Shown piece by piece: positions 25,204-33,831 of a DNA stretch of 46,833 nucleotides. The notes below the pieces were generated by a model. It was not told the origin of the DNA and ran no database searches. It saw only the letters and a list, made by a program, of their open reading frames with translations. Numbering within the stretch: the first letter of the stretch is position 1; the number at the start of each line of letters is the position of its first letter. Source of the stretch: Pirellulaceae bacterium (GTDB taxonomy: Bacteria; Planctomycetota; Planctomycetia; Pirellulales; Pirellulaceae); contig JAKVBY010000027.1 of NCBI GenBank assembly GCA_022446825.1, positions 141,318 to 188,150 of the forward strand, in the 5' to 3' direction. A program made the translations under genes and the position numbers.

Positions 25204-27123
25204 TTATCTTAGGAAGGTGAGCCCCGCGTAGCCGGAAATGCCAGGCGTGGCGAATCCAAAAACTTCTTCGTAGTCTGTATCGGTGAGATTCTCCAGCCTT
25301 GCAAAGGCCCGCCAATGGTCATTGATGGCGTAGCTTCCAGAGACGTTTAGTGTGATGTAAGTGCTCAGATCTTCTACGGCCGCCGTACCGAAATCAGCAC
25401 GCGTGCCGACGTAGAGCAGATACAGGTTAAGGTCTGCACGGTTGTCACATGTGCGCTGCTGTAGATTCACGCTTGCTTTGTGGCGAGGGCGTCGTAGCAA
25501 CTGACTGTTCGTAATTAAATTTTCTGTATCGTTGTAGGTATAACTGGCATTGAGTGACGTGAAATCGGTCATCCGAAGCTTGGCGGTTAGTTCGATTCCA
25601 CGGGATTCTGCGAGTCCGACATTTTGCAAACTAAAAGAAGGGAAATCGAAAACAATCAAGTTTGTGAAATTGTTGCGAAAGTAAGTTGCGTCTGCGACAA
25701 GAGCACCACCCAGGAAGGTTTGTTCGACGCCGATGTCCCAGCCTTTACTGAATTCCGGCCGTAGGGATGGGTCACCCAGGAAAAAGAATGTTGAACTTTG
25801 AGCGATCGATGGAGCGCGAAATCCGCGTCCGATACTACCGTGAATTCGCGTCCCGGTTTCATCGAAACGGAACAATTGAGTTAGCCGATAGGTTTCGGCC
25901 GAACCGGCAGTACTGTGATCATCCCAACGTACGCCGATGCTGGTAAAAGATCTTTTACCCATTTGAAACCGATCTTCGATATATACGCCAGCTTGAGATC
26001 GCGGCACATTGGGAGTAGATGTCGTGGACGCTTCTTCTTGCCAGTAATCGATGCCAGTCACAAGTCGGTTTGTTTCGGTCAACAGGAGGCCTGCTTGCCA
26101 ATCGACTTGTGAGGTTTGCCCGTTAAATTCCGGGGTGCCAAAGATTCCGGGGTCCGTATCAATCCGTTGGTAGTCGGTCAGGCTGAAGCCCACCTTGTTT
26201 TCAATGATTCCGTCTAGTGCCGACGAGGCAATTTGCACACGCTGGAAAAATTGTTCCGTTTGGTTTTCTCGTATTAAATTGTCGAGAAGATAGTCGTCGA
26301 CTTCCGCATCCGCTGCAGTAAAACGAAAAACATAATCAACGTTAATGGATGCTGACGGGGTCCAGCCGAAGCGGCCCGAAACGGCGGTGCGTTGAAAGCC
26401 GTCTTTTTCCAGGCCACCAAGCCGCCGACTCACTGCAGAGAAACCATTTGTATTCAAATAGGAGGCACCGACCGAGTAATACTTGTTATGGTCGCCACCA
26501 CTAACGGAGATGCGTTCCTCGTGGGTGCCAAAACTGCCTCCAGATGCGCTGGCGAGCACGCGCTGTGCCCCATCGGCTCGCCGGGTGACGATGTTGATGA
26601 CGCCACCGATTGCGTCCGACCCATAGACCATACTTTGAGGACCGCGGACAACTTCTATTCGTTCCACGTTGTCTAGAGATAAAGTAGAAAAGTCAAAGGC
26701 TCGGGTGGGTCCACTAGGATCGTTGGCCGGAATACCGTCGATAAGTACCTTGGTGTGCTCCGAATTGGCTCCCCGCATAAAAATCGATGTTTGACGACCC
26801 GGGCCCCCCGCTTGGACCACATCCACACCAGAAATCCCACGCAAAACTTCCGACACGCTGGAATGTCGTGAGGCTTCAATCTGGTCACGGGTGATCACCG
26901 TGACGGAAGATGCGGTTGTATTGGCCAGGGATTCCCCACGGCCCGGTGTGACCAAGGTGTCTCCTGCAAGCGGATTCGTCGGAAACGGATCGGGTCTGGC
27001 CTCAACAACCGTTTCTGGCAACTGTAGTGGTGCAAGTTCATCGTCGCTTTGAGCAAACAACCATTGGCTGGAAAATCCATGGCAACCGACAGCGGCAATG
27101 ACCGCCAAACAAAAACAACGCAT
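25204..27123 (-). CDS. btuB: TonB-dependent outer-membrane receptor, BtuB-like
   Basis: 639 residues from ATG 27123, preceded by GAGGAGG and giving a proper signal peptide; the in-frame extension to 27204 would overlap the riboswitch. A TonB-box-like ETVV (37-40) follows the mature start. The plug domain (about 60-190) has the hallmarks SVSEVLRGISGVDV, IFMRGANSEHTKVLIDGIPANDP and ERIEVVRGPQSMVYGSDAIGGVINIVTRR. The 22-strand barrel runs to the C-terminal aromatic region (GYAGLTFLR). The plug resembles BtuB, and the cobalamin riboswitch upstream supports vitamin B12 or corrinoid uptake. The energising TonB system is not adjacent, although an ExbBD pair lies 10 kb away. No ABC transporter genes are adjacent. 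Confidence 0.85.
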   Translation of the reverse strand: MRCFCLAVIAAVGCHGFSSQWLFAQSDDELAPLQLPETVVEARPDPFPTNPLAGDTLVTPGRGESLANTTASSVTVITRDQIEASRHSSVSEVLRGISGVDVVQAGGPGRQTSIFMRGANSEHTKVLIDGIPANDPSGPTRAFDFSTLSLDNVERIEVVRGPQSMVYGSDAIGGVINIVTRRADGAQRVLASASGGSFGTHEERISVSGGDHNKYYSVGASYLNTNGFSAVSRRLGGLEKDGFQRTAVSGRFGWTPSASINVDYVFRFTAADAEVDDYLLDNLIRENQTEQFFQRVQIASSALDGIIENKVGFSLTDYQRIDTDPGIFGTPEFNGQTSQVDWQAGLLLTETNRLVTGIDYWQEEASTTSTPNVPRSQAGVYIEDRFQMGKRSFTSIGVRWDDHSTAGSAETYRLTQLFRFDETGTRIHGSIGRGFRAPSIAQSSTFFFLGDPSLRPEFSKGWDIGVEQTFLGGALVADATYFRNNFTNLIVFDFPSFSLQNVGLAESRGIELTAKLRMTDFTSLNASYTYNDTENLITNSQLLRRPRHKASVNLQQRTCDNRADLNLYLLYVGTRADFGTAAVEDLSTYITLNVSGSYAINDHWRAFARLENLTDTDYEEVFGFATPGISGYAGLTFLR

Positions 27124-27164
27124 CAAGTTCCCTCCTCGAAGAAATGAGATTTTTTGAGCTCTGA

Positions 27165-27345
27165 AATCGATTTTCTGGCTTGGGATTTCCCTTTGACCAA
27201 GCATTCCCCGTCTGAGACGCCTGGTGGCGACTCTCCCTGTGGCTTTGGTTGGTCTTTGTCGCCCATCGCAATCGCGGGACGGGGGAAAGATTCACACTCC
27301 ACTCTCTCTAAAATGCAGAACGTGGAATTCGATCGTGCGAAACCT
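27165..27345 (-). ncRNA. Cobalamin riboswitch upstream of the BtuB-like receptor
   Basis: On the minus strand the leader carries the ordered conserved blocks of the cobalamin aptamer: GTGTGAATC (27297-27289), GTCCCGC (27280-27274), AAAGCCAC (27246-27239), GGGGAATGC (27209-27201) and the 3' tail CAAGCCAG (27182-27175). GACCAA (27254-27249) can pair with TTGGTC (27200-27195), enclosing the P6-type arm. The aptamer ends about 45 nt before the receptor ATG, close to the GAGGAGG ribosome-binding site, so control of translation is likely. Ends are approximate. A BtuB-like gene downstream fits well. Confidence 0.75.
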
Positions 27346-27503
27346 GTTTGTCACGCGACAACGGCTGTCATTTGGTAACGGATGTTCCGAAGCCTCTACT
27401 AGTTTCGGTTGGACCGATTGCAAGGATGATCCTGGTTTTGACAGGAGCGGTGGTAGTGCTTAGATAAACTTTGCGGGTTAGCAAATCCATGACACCGCCG
27501 GGG

Positions 27504-28430
27504 CTAGAGTCTGTGGAGAATGTCGGAAATATATGCCCGCGAGCGGTTGATTTCGTCGGTGACGGCAGAGGTCGGTTCGAGAATGGGAATGCCCCGCGGC
27601 ACTGGGTGCATGAAGATTTCTGTCCAACCGTGATAGTCAATCTCGCGCAGGGCTGCAAACAACGGCTCAAAGTCAAGCTCACCACGTCCTGGCAGTTGTA
27701 GCAACTCCTGCTCCTTGGGGAGCTTTTTGTGACAACCCATGCCATGTTGCCAGGCATAGAACATTTCAATTCCATTGCCTAATTTGCGAATAAGATCACC
27801 GAGTAGTTGCTCGTCTTGCGGCAGGTGGTAGGGTGCGAACGCGATGGCCAAATGATCCGAAGAGCGTTCTTCGATCAGCCATTTCATTGAGTCTGGCGAA
27901 CTAATCAAACTATTTCCATGGTTTTCAATGGCAATGGTGACGCCGGTCTCTTCTGCAACCGCCACATGCGGCTTCATTTGTTCGACAAATTTTTTGACGG
28001 CCGATTTTAACTCACTCCCTAGTAGTTTCTCAGGTCCGACTGCGCCTGCGACGATCGTTTGGCAACCGAAACGCTGGGCAAATCTCATTTCTTCCTGTAA
28101 ACGAAGCGGTCCTAATTTGTACTGGGTAATACAGCCGAGCGAGATGTCATTTGCTGCGAGCAAGGCAGAAAAATTGTCTTCCCCCATTTCAGCCACTTGC
28201 TCGCGCTGATTGCCATGCGACTTGGGCCAGATATCGATATGGGCAGCCGCCGTCTTACCGACTTCGGGAAGGAGAGTTTCCAGAGGAGTGTAGCCGTACA
28301 TCGATGATCCGACGATGTACTTCAAGGCAAAATCTTTTTTATCCTGGGCGCAAGCTGGCAGCGCTGTGACAGTCGTTGCAGCGGCAATTGTTAAGGAGAA
28401 ATCACGACGGTTCAATAGCGAGTGTGTCAT
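27504..28430 (-). CDS. Tat-exported sugar isomerase/epimerase (xylose isomerase-like TIM barrel)
   Basis: 308 residues from ATG 28430, where the product starts with the Tat-like leader LNRRDFSLTIAAATTVTALPACA; the in-frame upstream extension overlaps the preceding gene. The mature part matches the AP-endonuclease-2/xylose-isomerase-like TIM barrel: metal and substrate residues are suggested by IAIENHGNSL, AIAFAPYHL and the C-terminal WTEIFMHPVPRG. A cysteine at the leader end (PACAQ) could make it lipid-anchored. It is the third gene of the operon 30528-27504, 20 nt after the PhyH gene. The sugar substrate is unknown. Confidence 0.8.
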   Translation of the reverse strand: MTHSLLNRRDFSLTIAAATTVTALPACAQDKKDFALKYIVGSSMYGYTPLETLLPEVGKTAAAHIDIWPKSHGNQREQVAEMGEDNFSALLAANDISLGCITQYKLGPLRLQEEMRFAQRFGCQTIVAGAVGPEKLLGSELKSAVKKFVEQMKPHVAVAEETGVTIAIENHGNSLISSPDSMKWLIEERSSDHLAIAFAPYHLPQDEQLLGDLIRKLGNGIEMFYAWQHGMGCHKKLPKEQELLQLPGRGELDFEPLFAALREIDYHGWTEIFMHPVPRGIPILEPTSAVTDEINRSRAYISDILHRL

Positions 28431-28450
28431 GGAGTGGTTACCGTTTTGAG

Positions 28451-29206
28451 TTAGCAAGATGGGTTTACCGGGTGACCGTTTTTTAAGAAGGGGACGGCGA
28501 GATGTAAGGGCTCGTTCGCATGCGGTTTGCAGATGCGTTCTGCCGAATATTGGGTCACGTAAGCGCGGCGCATTTGGTCGGTGGTGTTGGCACCGCTGCA
28601 ATGAAAGGTGAGGGAACTAAATACGACAATACTACCGGCAGGGACAATGGCAGGAATGCCAGATTGATTTCCAAAATACCCGATCTTGTCACCGCTGGTT
28701 GTTTCCTGAAGGTGTTCTACAAGAGTTCGAATGCCAATGTGTGAAAAAGGCATAATGCGCGCAGTCCCATTCTCCAAAGTCATGTCATCGACTGCAGCCC
28801 ATACCGTTACATAAGGTCGGTGGGAGAATCCCAAATAACCACCATCTTGGTGCCAAGAAAAACGAATGCCTTGTTCTGCTGATTTGACGACATATTGGTC
28901 GTAAAACAAAAATGCGTTGTCTCCGATCGTAGCCCGGCAGACCTCGGCCATTAAGTTGCCAAACACGTACTCGGAGAGACGCGGAGCTTGTTCGTATTGC
29001 TTGGCAATATGATAGCGTTTTCCTCGATGGCTAATGTGAATGTGATCGGTTCCCAGACGGTCCATTTCCTGATGCATCAAATCCATAAGGTATTCGCAGG
29101 CAGACCTCAAAATGTTGAGGTGCTCAGCAGAAATCGCATGTTCAACGATGAAGTAACCTTCGTCGTTGAATTGTTCACGGTGTTGGTCGGTAATGATCAT
29201 CGACAT
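28451..29206 (-). CDS. Phytanoyl-CoA dioxygenase (PhyH)-family Fe(II)/2-oxoglutarate oxygenase
   Basis: 251 residues. The iron triad is visible: H119-Q-D121 in SWHQDGG and H202 in LTFHCSG, with R213/R214 (MRRAY) as the likely 2-oxoglutarate binder. The N-terminal [15 protein letters not shown] is the usual family opening. No signal peptide, so cytoplasmic. The ATG overlaps the TAA of the Gfo/Idh/MocA gene (TAATG), indicating translational coupling. Bacterial PhyH proteins hydroxylate varied small substrates; in this setting a sugar-derived or amino compound is possible but unproved. Confidence 0.84.
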   Translation of the reverse strand: MSMIITDQHREQFNDEGYFIVEHAISAEHLNILRSACEYLMDLMHQEMDRLGTDHIHISHRGKRYHIAKQYEQAPRLSEYVFGNLMAEVCRATIGDNAFLFYDQYVVKSAEQGIRFSWHQDGGYLGFSHRPYVTVWAAVDDMTLENGTARIMPFSHIGIRTLVEHLQETTSGDKIGYFGNQSGIPAIVPAGSIVVFSSLTFHCSGANTTDQMRRAYVTQYSAERICKPHANEPLHLAVPFLKNGHPVNPSC

Positions 29207-30528
29207 TAAACAACTTCGTATCCCGATCTCTGTGGGCGACTTTTATGGGTGTTGGCCTCCGCATCGCCTAAAAATACTTCGTTTTTAGGGTCCCATTTTA
29301 AAGGGCGTCCAAGTTTCATGGCGATATTCCCCAGATGGCAAGTCGAGACGCTGCGGTGTTGGCTCTCAATATCTGAAATGGTTGGTTTGCGAGCACGGAT
29401 ACAGTCAAAGAAATTTCCCATGTGATTGACGATTGCATCGAGTTTCCCAGCTCGCTCTGGGCGGTCCAGGTTGTCGTTGTCATAAACGGCAAAGTTTTCT
29501 CGCGACAACGGCCTTGCTGCCAGGTCTTCTACAGGCTTCCCGGAAACAATGCCGCGATTGACGAAGACGCGACCTTCGGTACCTGTGAACATGACGCCAT
29601 TGCGTCCGTAGTCGCGCACGTTCATTTCCACGCCGTTGGCATAACGATAACGAGCTGTAAAATCAATCGCGACGTCATAACCATTTTTGACGGTAGGATA
29701 ATTTGCAGTGGCTTCAATTTCGACGGGCAGTGAATTAATGCCCCACTGAGCGATGTCCAAATGGTGAGCGCCCCAGTCCGTCATTTGACCACCAGAATAG
29801 GCATACCACCAGCGAAAAGTGTAATGGCAACGTTCCTCCATGTAAGGTACGTCGGTCGTTTGACCTTGCCACATGTCCCAGTTGATATTGCCAGGTGGTT
29901 GTTTTATCTCGAAGGGGCCACCCACTTTGTTTTTCCCGAGCACCACGTCGACCCGTTGCAACTCACCAATACGCCCCTGACGCACTAGTTCGATGGCCAA
30001 TCGGAAGCGATGATCACTGCGCTGCCATGAACCGACTTGGACGACACGGCCGGTCTCTCGAACGACCTCGGTCAATAATTTTCCCTCATCGATGGTCAGC
30101 GTCAGAGGCTTCTCGCAATACACGTCTTTACCGGCCCGGCAAGCATCGATCACCATTTTTGTATGCCAATGATCAGGAGTCCCGATCAGGATGACATCGA
30201 CGTTACTTTGATTTAGTAGATCACGATAATCTTCATAGATCTTTGGCGTACTACCAAATGACGCGCGACCTTGCTCCCGTACATGCTGGTCTACATCGCA
30301 GAGGCCGACAATGTCTCCGTAAAGCTGTGCTTTGTGGGTAATCACCGAGCCTTGGTAGCGTAGGCCAATTGCGCCCACCCCAAGCCGGTCATTGACCGAA
30401 CGCGATTTATCTTGGGCAACAACGGTCGAATGGACGGACGGGGGAATCAACGCTCCGCAAAGTAGTCCACGTGTTGTGCTGTTGAGGAACTTACGGCGAC
30501 TCGATTGGTTGGCAGGAAGGCTCATCAT
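29206..30528 (-). CDS. Tat-exported Gfo/Idh/MocA-family oxidoreductase
   Basis: 440 residues from ATG 30528 (a second ATG is adjacent at 30525); extension to 30594 is not needed. The leader is [23 protein letters not shown], a twin-arginine signal, as common for planctomycete members of this family that fold with NAD(P) in the cytoplasm. The Rossmann region ([11 protein letters not shown], then GLCDVD) lacks the usual GxGxxG spacing at one Gly. The catalytic-lysine block is VYCEKPLT. The C-terminal half has the [13 protein letters not shown] block of the substrate domain. First gene of a three-gene operon. Confidence 0.86.
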   Translation of the reverse strand: MMSLPANQSSRRKFLNSTTRGLLCGALIPPSVHSTVVAQDKSRSVNDRLGVGAIGLRYQGSVITHKAQLYGDIVGLCDVDQHVREQGRASFGSTPKIYEDYRDLLNQSNVDVILIGTPDHWHTKMVIDACRAGKDVYCEKPLTLTIDEGKLLTEVVRETGRVVQVGSWQRSDHRFRLAIELVRQGRIGELQRVDVVLGKNKVGGPFEIKQPPGNINWDMWQGQTTDVPYMEERCHYTFRWWYAYSGGQMTDWGAHHLDIAQWGINSLPVEIEATANYPTVKNGYDVAIDFTARYRYANGVEMNVRDYGRNGVMFTGTEGRVFVNRGIVSGKPVEDLAARPLSRENFAVYDNDNLDRPERAGKLDAIVNHMGNFFDCIRARKPTISDIESQHRSVSTCHLGNIAMKLGRPLKWDPKNEVFLGDAEANTHKSRPQRSGYEVV

Positions 30529-30727
30529 GCAAGCTCGGCGGAAATGAATGGGTTTTGAATACTGGTCGGAGAAAAGGAGGAGAAAGAAGACCAATGCGAT
30601 GCGACAGGCCTGCGGCCCGTTAGACTCACTGATTTAACGTACTTCCCCAAAAAAGATTTCCGATTATAGCCCAATGGACTCCTGTTCGTTGAGGGGAAAG
30701 CAGATTTTCAGCCTTTGCAGTTACTGC

Positions 30728-32038
30728 TTATCGCACTTCTGTCACGGGTTGTGACTGCGGCTGTGATACCGTTGCTGTGAGGACGGCCGCAGTGATTGGC
30801 ATGATCAGAAATATGTAGAGTGCAGGAGAATAAGAGCCAAAGTAGTCAATGGAAAGGGCCAACGGAAGAGGCCCTAACGCGGCCCCAAAAATCATCATAG
30901 CGACGGCGCAGCCGCGGATCGTACCCTGATTACGGCGGCCGTAGTAAGTCATCCAGACAATCATTCCGGCACTACGCAGTACACTTCCGTGCAACCCCAG
31001 CAAAACCGCATAAAGGATGACTAAGTAGAACCAAGGCAATGCAATCACCAAAGCTACCGCCAGAGCCAAAAAGACCATTGCCACGCACAAAAGGTAGCGA
31101 CATTCCCAGCGATCCGCGAGCCAGCCGGATCCCAAGGCGGCTAAGGTAGACATCAAGGCTTGTAGGGACAGAAGTCCTAGAGCCCAGTGAACAGATACAT
31201 CATGGCTGCCTAATAAGGATACTTGGTGAAAGACGAGGCCGGTACCGACCAAGCCGCTGGTGACCGGAATGGAAAGGAGTTTCCAGAAATTAACGTCACG
31301 CAGAACATCGCGAGTTTCCCAACCTTCCAATACCGAGGAGTTCGTTGTCTCGGAGGAGGGAGCGGGCTTTGATCTGGCGGGCTGGCTATCAAACCCGTCC
31401 GGTGAAAGGCCCAGTTCTTCAGGTCGATCACGCACGAGCAAAAGACTCGGCACGGTAACGGTGACCCAGACTCCGATGCCTAAAACGGCCCAAGCCGTTT
31501 GCCAATTATAGTGAGAGATCAAATATCCATTGATCAAAGGAAAGCACATCACTGAGATACTGCCGCCTAGACCTGCGATTGCCGTGGCAAAGCCGCGGCG
31601 CTGTTCGAACCACTCCCCGACGAGCCACATTGCGGCCAGGCAAAGCGCGCCTTGACCGAGGATGCGGATGAGACTGAAACCAATGATCACCCCTTGTAAG
31701 TTTGTTGCTTGTGACATCATCAGACAGCCAGCACCCAGCAACAGGCCAACGACAGGCAATACCCGTCGAGCGCCGAAACGGTCGAGGAGACGGCCGGTAA
31801 TGGGTAACAGCAAACCACTGATCAGAGTGCCGATTCCATAGGCCAGTGAGTAATTCGTTTCCGTGATACCGAGCGACTCGCGCATCGGTTCTTTAAAAGC
31901 CGCTACCGAATGAGATTGTCCCGGTGCCGACATATAATTTGCCAAGGCAGCAATTCCGAGCATCGTCCAGCCGGGGTAGAAACGATATTTCTCAGGCCGA
32001 CGTGAGGTAGCAATCCCCGCCGGTGTAGCAGAATTCAT
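30728..32038 (-). CDS. MFS transporter
   Basis: 436 residues with about 12 hydrophobic segments in two groups of six, joined by a polar central loop (about residues 205-235, rich in Pro, Ser and Glu). The A-motif-like loop between helices 2 and 3 reads GRLLDRFGARR and the matching loop in the second half reads GWLADRWECR. Overall it looks like the oxalate/formate antiporter or monocarboxylate-type branch. Substrate unknown; an organic acid made or used by the neighbouring sugar genes is a guess. It lies alone, with 134 nt or more on either side. Confidence 0.84.
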   Translation of the reverse strand: MNSATPAGIATSRRPEKYRFYPGWTMLGIAALANYMSAPGQSHSVAAFKEPMRESLGITETNYSLAYGIGTLISGLLLPITGRLLDRFGARRVLPVVGLLLGAGCLMMSQATNLQGVIIGFSLIRILGQGALCLAAMWLVGEWFEQRRGFATAIAGLGGSISVMCFPLINGYLISHYNWQTAWAVLGIGVWVTVTVPSLLLVRDRPEELGLSPDGFDSQPARSKPAPSSETTNSSVLEGWETRDVLRDVNFWKLLSIPVTSGLVGTGLVFHQVSLLGSHDVSVHWALGLLSLQALMSTLAALGSGWLADRWECRYLLCVAMVFLALAVALVIALPWFYLVILYAVLLGLHGSVLRSAGMIVWMTYYGRRNQGTIRGCAVAMMIFGAALGPLPLALSIDYFGSYSPALYIFLIMPITAAVLTATVSQPQSQPVTEVR

Positions 32039-32439
32039 AAAGCGAAAAACTCAGTTGCAGATTCAAGGAAGCCATGGGAACGCCTAGAGACTTGGAGCAA
32101 GTGGCGTTCAGAACACAACTAGGTGAGATGGCAGGGCCCGATGCCGTTTGCGGGAAGATAGAAAATACTGTATTTGCCTAGTTTAGGTAAGGGCGGATTG
32201 GTGCAGCAGGATGTCGAGACTCCAACTCTTCCGGAGCAGAATAAAAAAGTCAACTGCTAGAACGGCCGCCTGGCGGGAAATGTGTTGGAGAGCCATGGTT
32301 CTCTTGGGATTGCTGTCGAACCATCAGCAATTCGGCTGGGTGGGGAGAGTACTCGGAGGTCTCAGATTGTCGCAGCCGCGCTTTTGCGAGTCTGTTCCAG
32401 TGCGACTGAATCGCTTTTTGCAGCTGGGGATGTGGGTGG
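32039..32439. promoter_or_regulatory. 401-nt intergenic region
   Basis: No convincing gene; a + strand reading frame at 32211-32510 overlaps the end of the next gene and has no family features. A perfect palindrome AAATAC-T-GTATTT at 32163-32175 lies about 125 nt upstream of the MFS start and could be an operator. Confidence 0.35.
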
Positions 32440-33825
32440 TTAGGCTAAAAGTTGCTCTATTCCTGCTGTCAGAAGTGCATCGACTTCGTGATGGCAGAAG
32501 GCCACGCTGACTTCATAACCCCCAGCGGGGTACTCCTCTTTAATCGGGATATACCAGGGCCCGCCGTCACCGTAGGCAGCGGCTGCCACAAACTGATCCT
32601 GCTGCATGCGCTGTGCACGCAGTTGATATTGTACGAAACACTCAGCGGGTAAATGCAGGAGCCGCACTCCGTTAATGTGTAATGAACTCAGTACGATCGG
32701 GACTTGCTGTTCTAGCCGCTGCATCCAGGCTAGCCGGTATGCACAGCGATTGCGATGGATGGAGGATTGATCTGGGTCTGCAATTTGCTGTGCCAACTGA
32801 TCGAAGACGAAGGATTCTCTCTTGGGTGGTAAAAGATTGACGGTTTTCCAGCCGCCGGAATGGATTGCTTCGGGTTGCAATCCTGCCAGTGACTTGAGGA
32901 TTCCTTGATGCAGACGTTTGGTGAGTAAAGGTCGCACTGGTTTCGAGCCGTTGTTGTACTTTCCTGCTGCGACATTTCCGGCACAGCCGGTAAAGTAAAT
33001 GTAAGTACAGGTGGGATCGGCCGCTTGTTGAAGTTTGCGCGCCAGTCCTGCAAAGTCACTACTCACGCGACCATCACCGTAATAGCTCATCGGATGGGTC
33101 GCATAGTAGTGACAAGCTGCTATTTTTTCTGCACCGTCAAAAAAAACCACTGTCTTGAGCCAAGGGTCAATGAGTCCTTCGGGTAACGCGATCAGTTCCT
33201 CATCTTGGCAACTGCTACCGCGCATCCGAAGAATCTGACCATTGCTGTCACGCGAGACGCGCCGATTGGAGGCGACTTTCTCTACTTTTCCTTGGCCTTG
33301 AGCGATATGGGTGATCCGTCGAGGTGAACGGACCGCGGCTTGAATCGTTGTACGTGCTCGATCCAAGCAGCGATGAAAGAAATCGACTTCGACAATCGGA
33401 GGGAGATCTCCCTGCTCTTCGACAATTTGTTGTGCGTCCAGGCAGGCAAAAGGTGCGTTGTGTTGATGTACACACTGTACGGCGACGCGATCCGGTGTCG
33501 TGCCCGCGGCGTCGGCCAGCACCGTCCGCCATTGCACATGCGCATCGTTGAGAATTCCAGTCCAATCGACGGCGCAAATGACAATTGGCTTTCCCAGGCC
33601 CCACAACACGATCCCGATGGCTTCCAGAGAATCGTCCACAGCTTCCACGGGTTTCGTTAACCCACCACAACAAGGATGGCCAGTTGGTGGCGTGACGTCA
33701 AAACGAAACGGGGCTAGATGTAATTCACCCAGGCTCGTAGCTTCGTCCGCCAGACCTGAAGATAGCGACCAGCCAGCCAGCGAAGTCGCGAGACCCTGTT
33801 TGAGGAAATTGCGTCGGGGGTTCAT
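32440..33825 (-). CDS. Tat-exported neutral/alkaline ceramidase-like protein
   Basis: 461 residues. The N-terminus MNPRRNFLKQGLATSLAGWSLSSGLA is a twin-arginine signal. The remainder resembles the N-terminal domain of neutral/alkaline non-lysosomal ceramidases: APFRFDVTPPTGHP, a His-rich CVHQHNAP block expected at the zinc site, and HYYATHPMSYYGDGRVSSDF. Ceramidases split the amide of N-acyl-sphingosine, but planctomycete homologues of this kind are uncharacterised, so the substrate is open. It starts 6 nt after the stop of the giant fusion gene, indicating it is the last gene of the Tol/Ton-like operon. Confidence 0.75.
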   Translation of the reverse strand: MNPRRNFLKQGLATSLAGWSLSSGLADEATSLGELHLAPFRFDVTPPTGHPCCGGLTKPVEAVDDSLEAIGIVLWGLGKPIVICAVDWTGILNDAHVQWRTVLADAAGTTPDRVAVQCVHQHNAPFACLDAQQIVEEQGDLPPIVEVDFFHRCLDRARTTIQAAVRSPRRITHIAQGQGKVEKVASNRRVSRDSNGQILRMRGSSCQDEELIALPEGLIDPWLKTVVFFDGAEKIAACHYYATHPMSYYGDGRVSSDFAGLARKLQQAADPTCTYIYFTGCAGNVAAGKYNNGSKPVRPLLTKRLHQGILKSLAGLQPEAIHSGGWKTVNLLPPKRESFVFDQLAQQIADPDQSSIHRNRCAYRLAWMQRLEQQVPIVLSSLHINGVRLLHLPAECFVQYQLRAQRMQQDQFVAAAAYGDGGPWYIPIKEEYPAGGYEVSVAFCHHEVDALLTAGIEQLLA

Positions 33826-33831
33826 CAGGGC

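Noticed and set aside
27425-27447. Terminator between the isomerase gene and the riboswitch
   Set aside because: Only a 5-bp stem (TCCTG/CAGGA) is available on the minus strand and no U-run follows.
32211-32510. A 99-residue + strand reading frame in the 32.0-32.4 kb gap
   Set aside because: It runs into the end of the ceramidase-like gene antisense, has no ribosome-binding site I can see and no recognisable family pattern.
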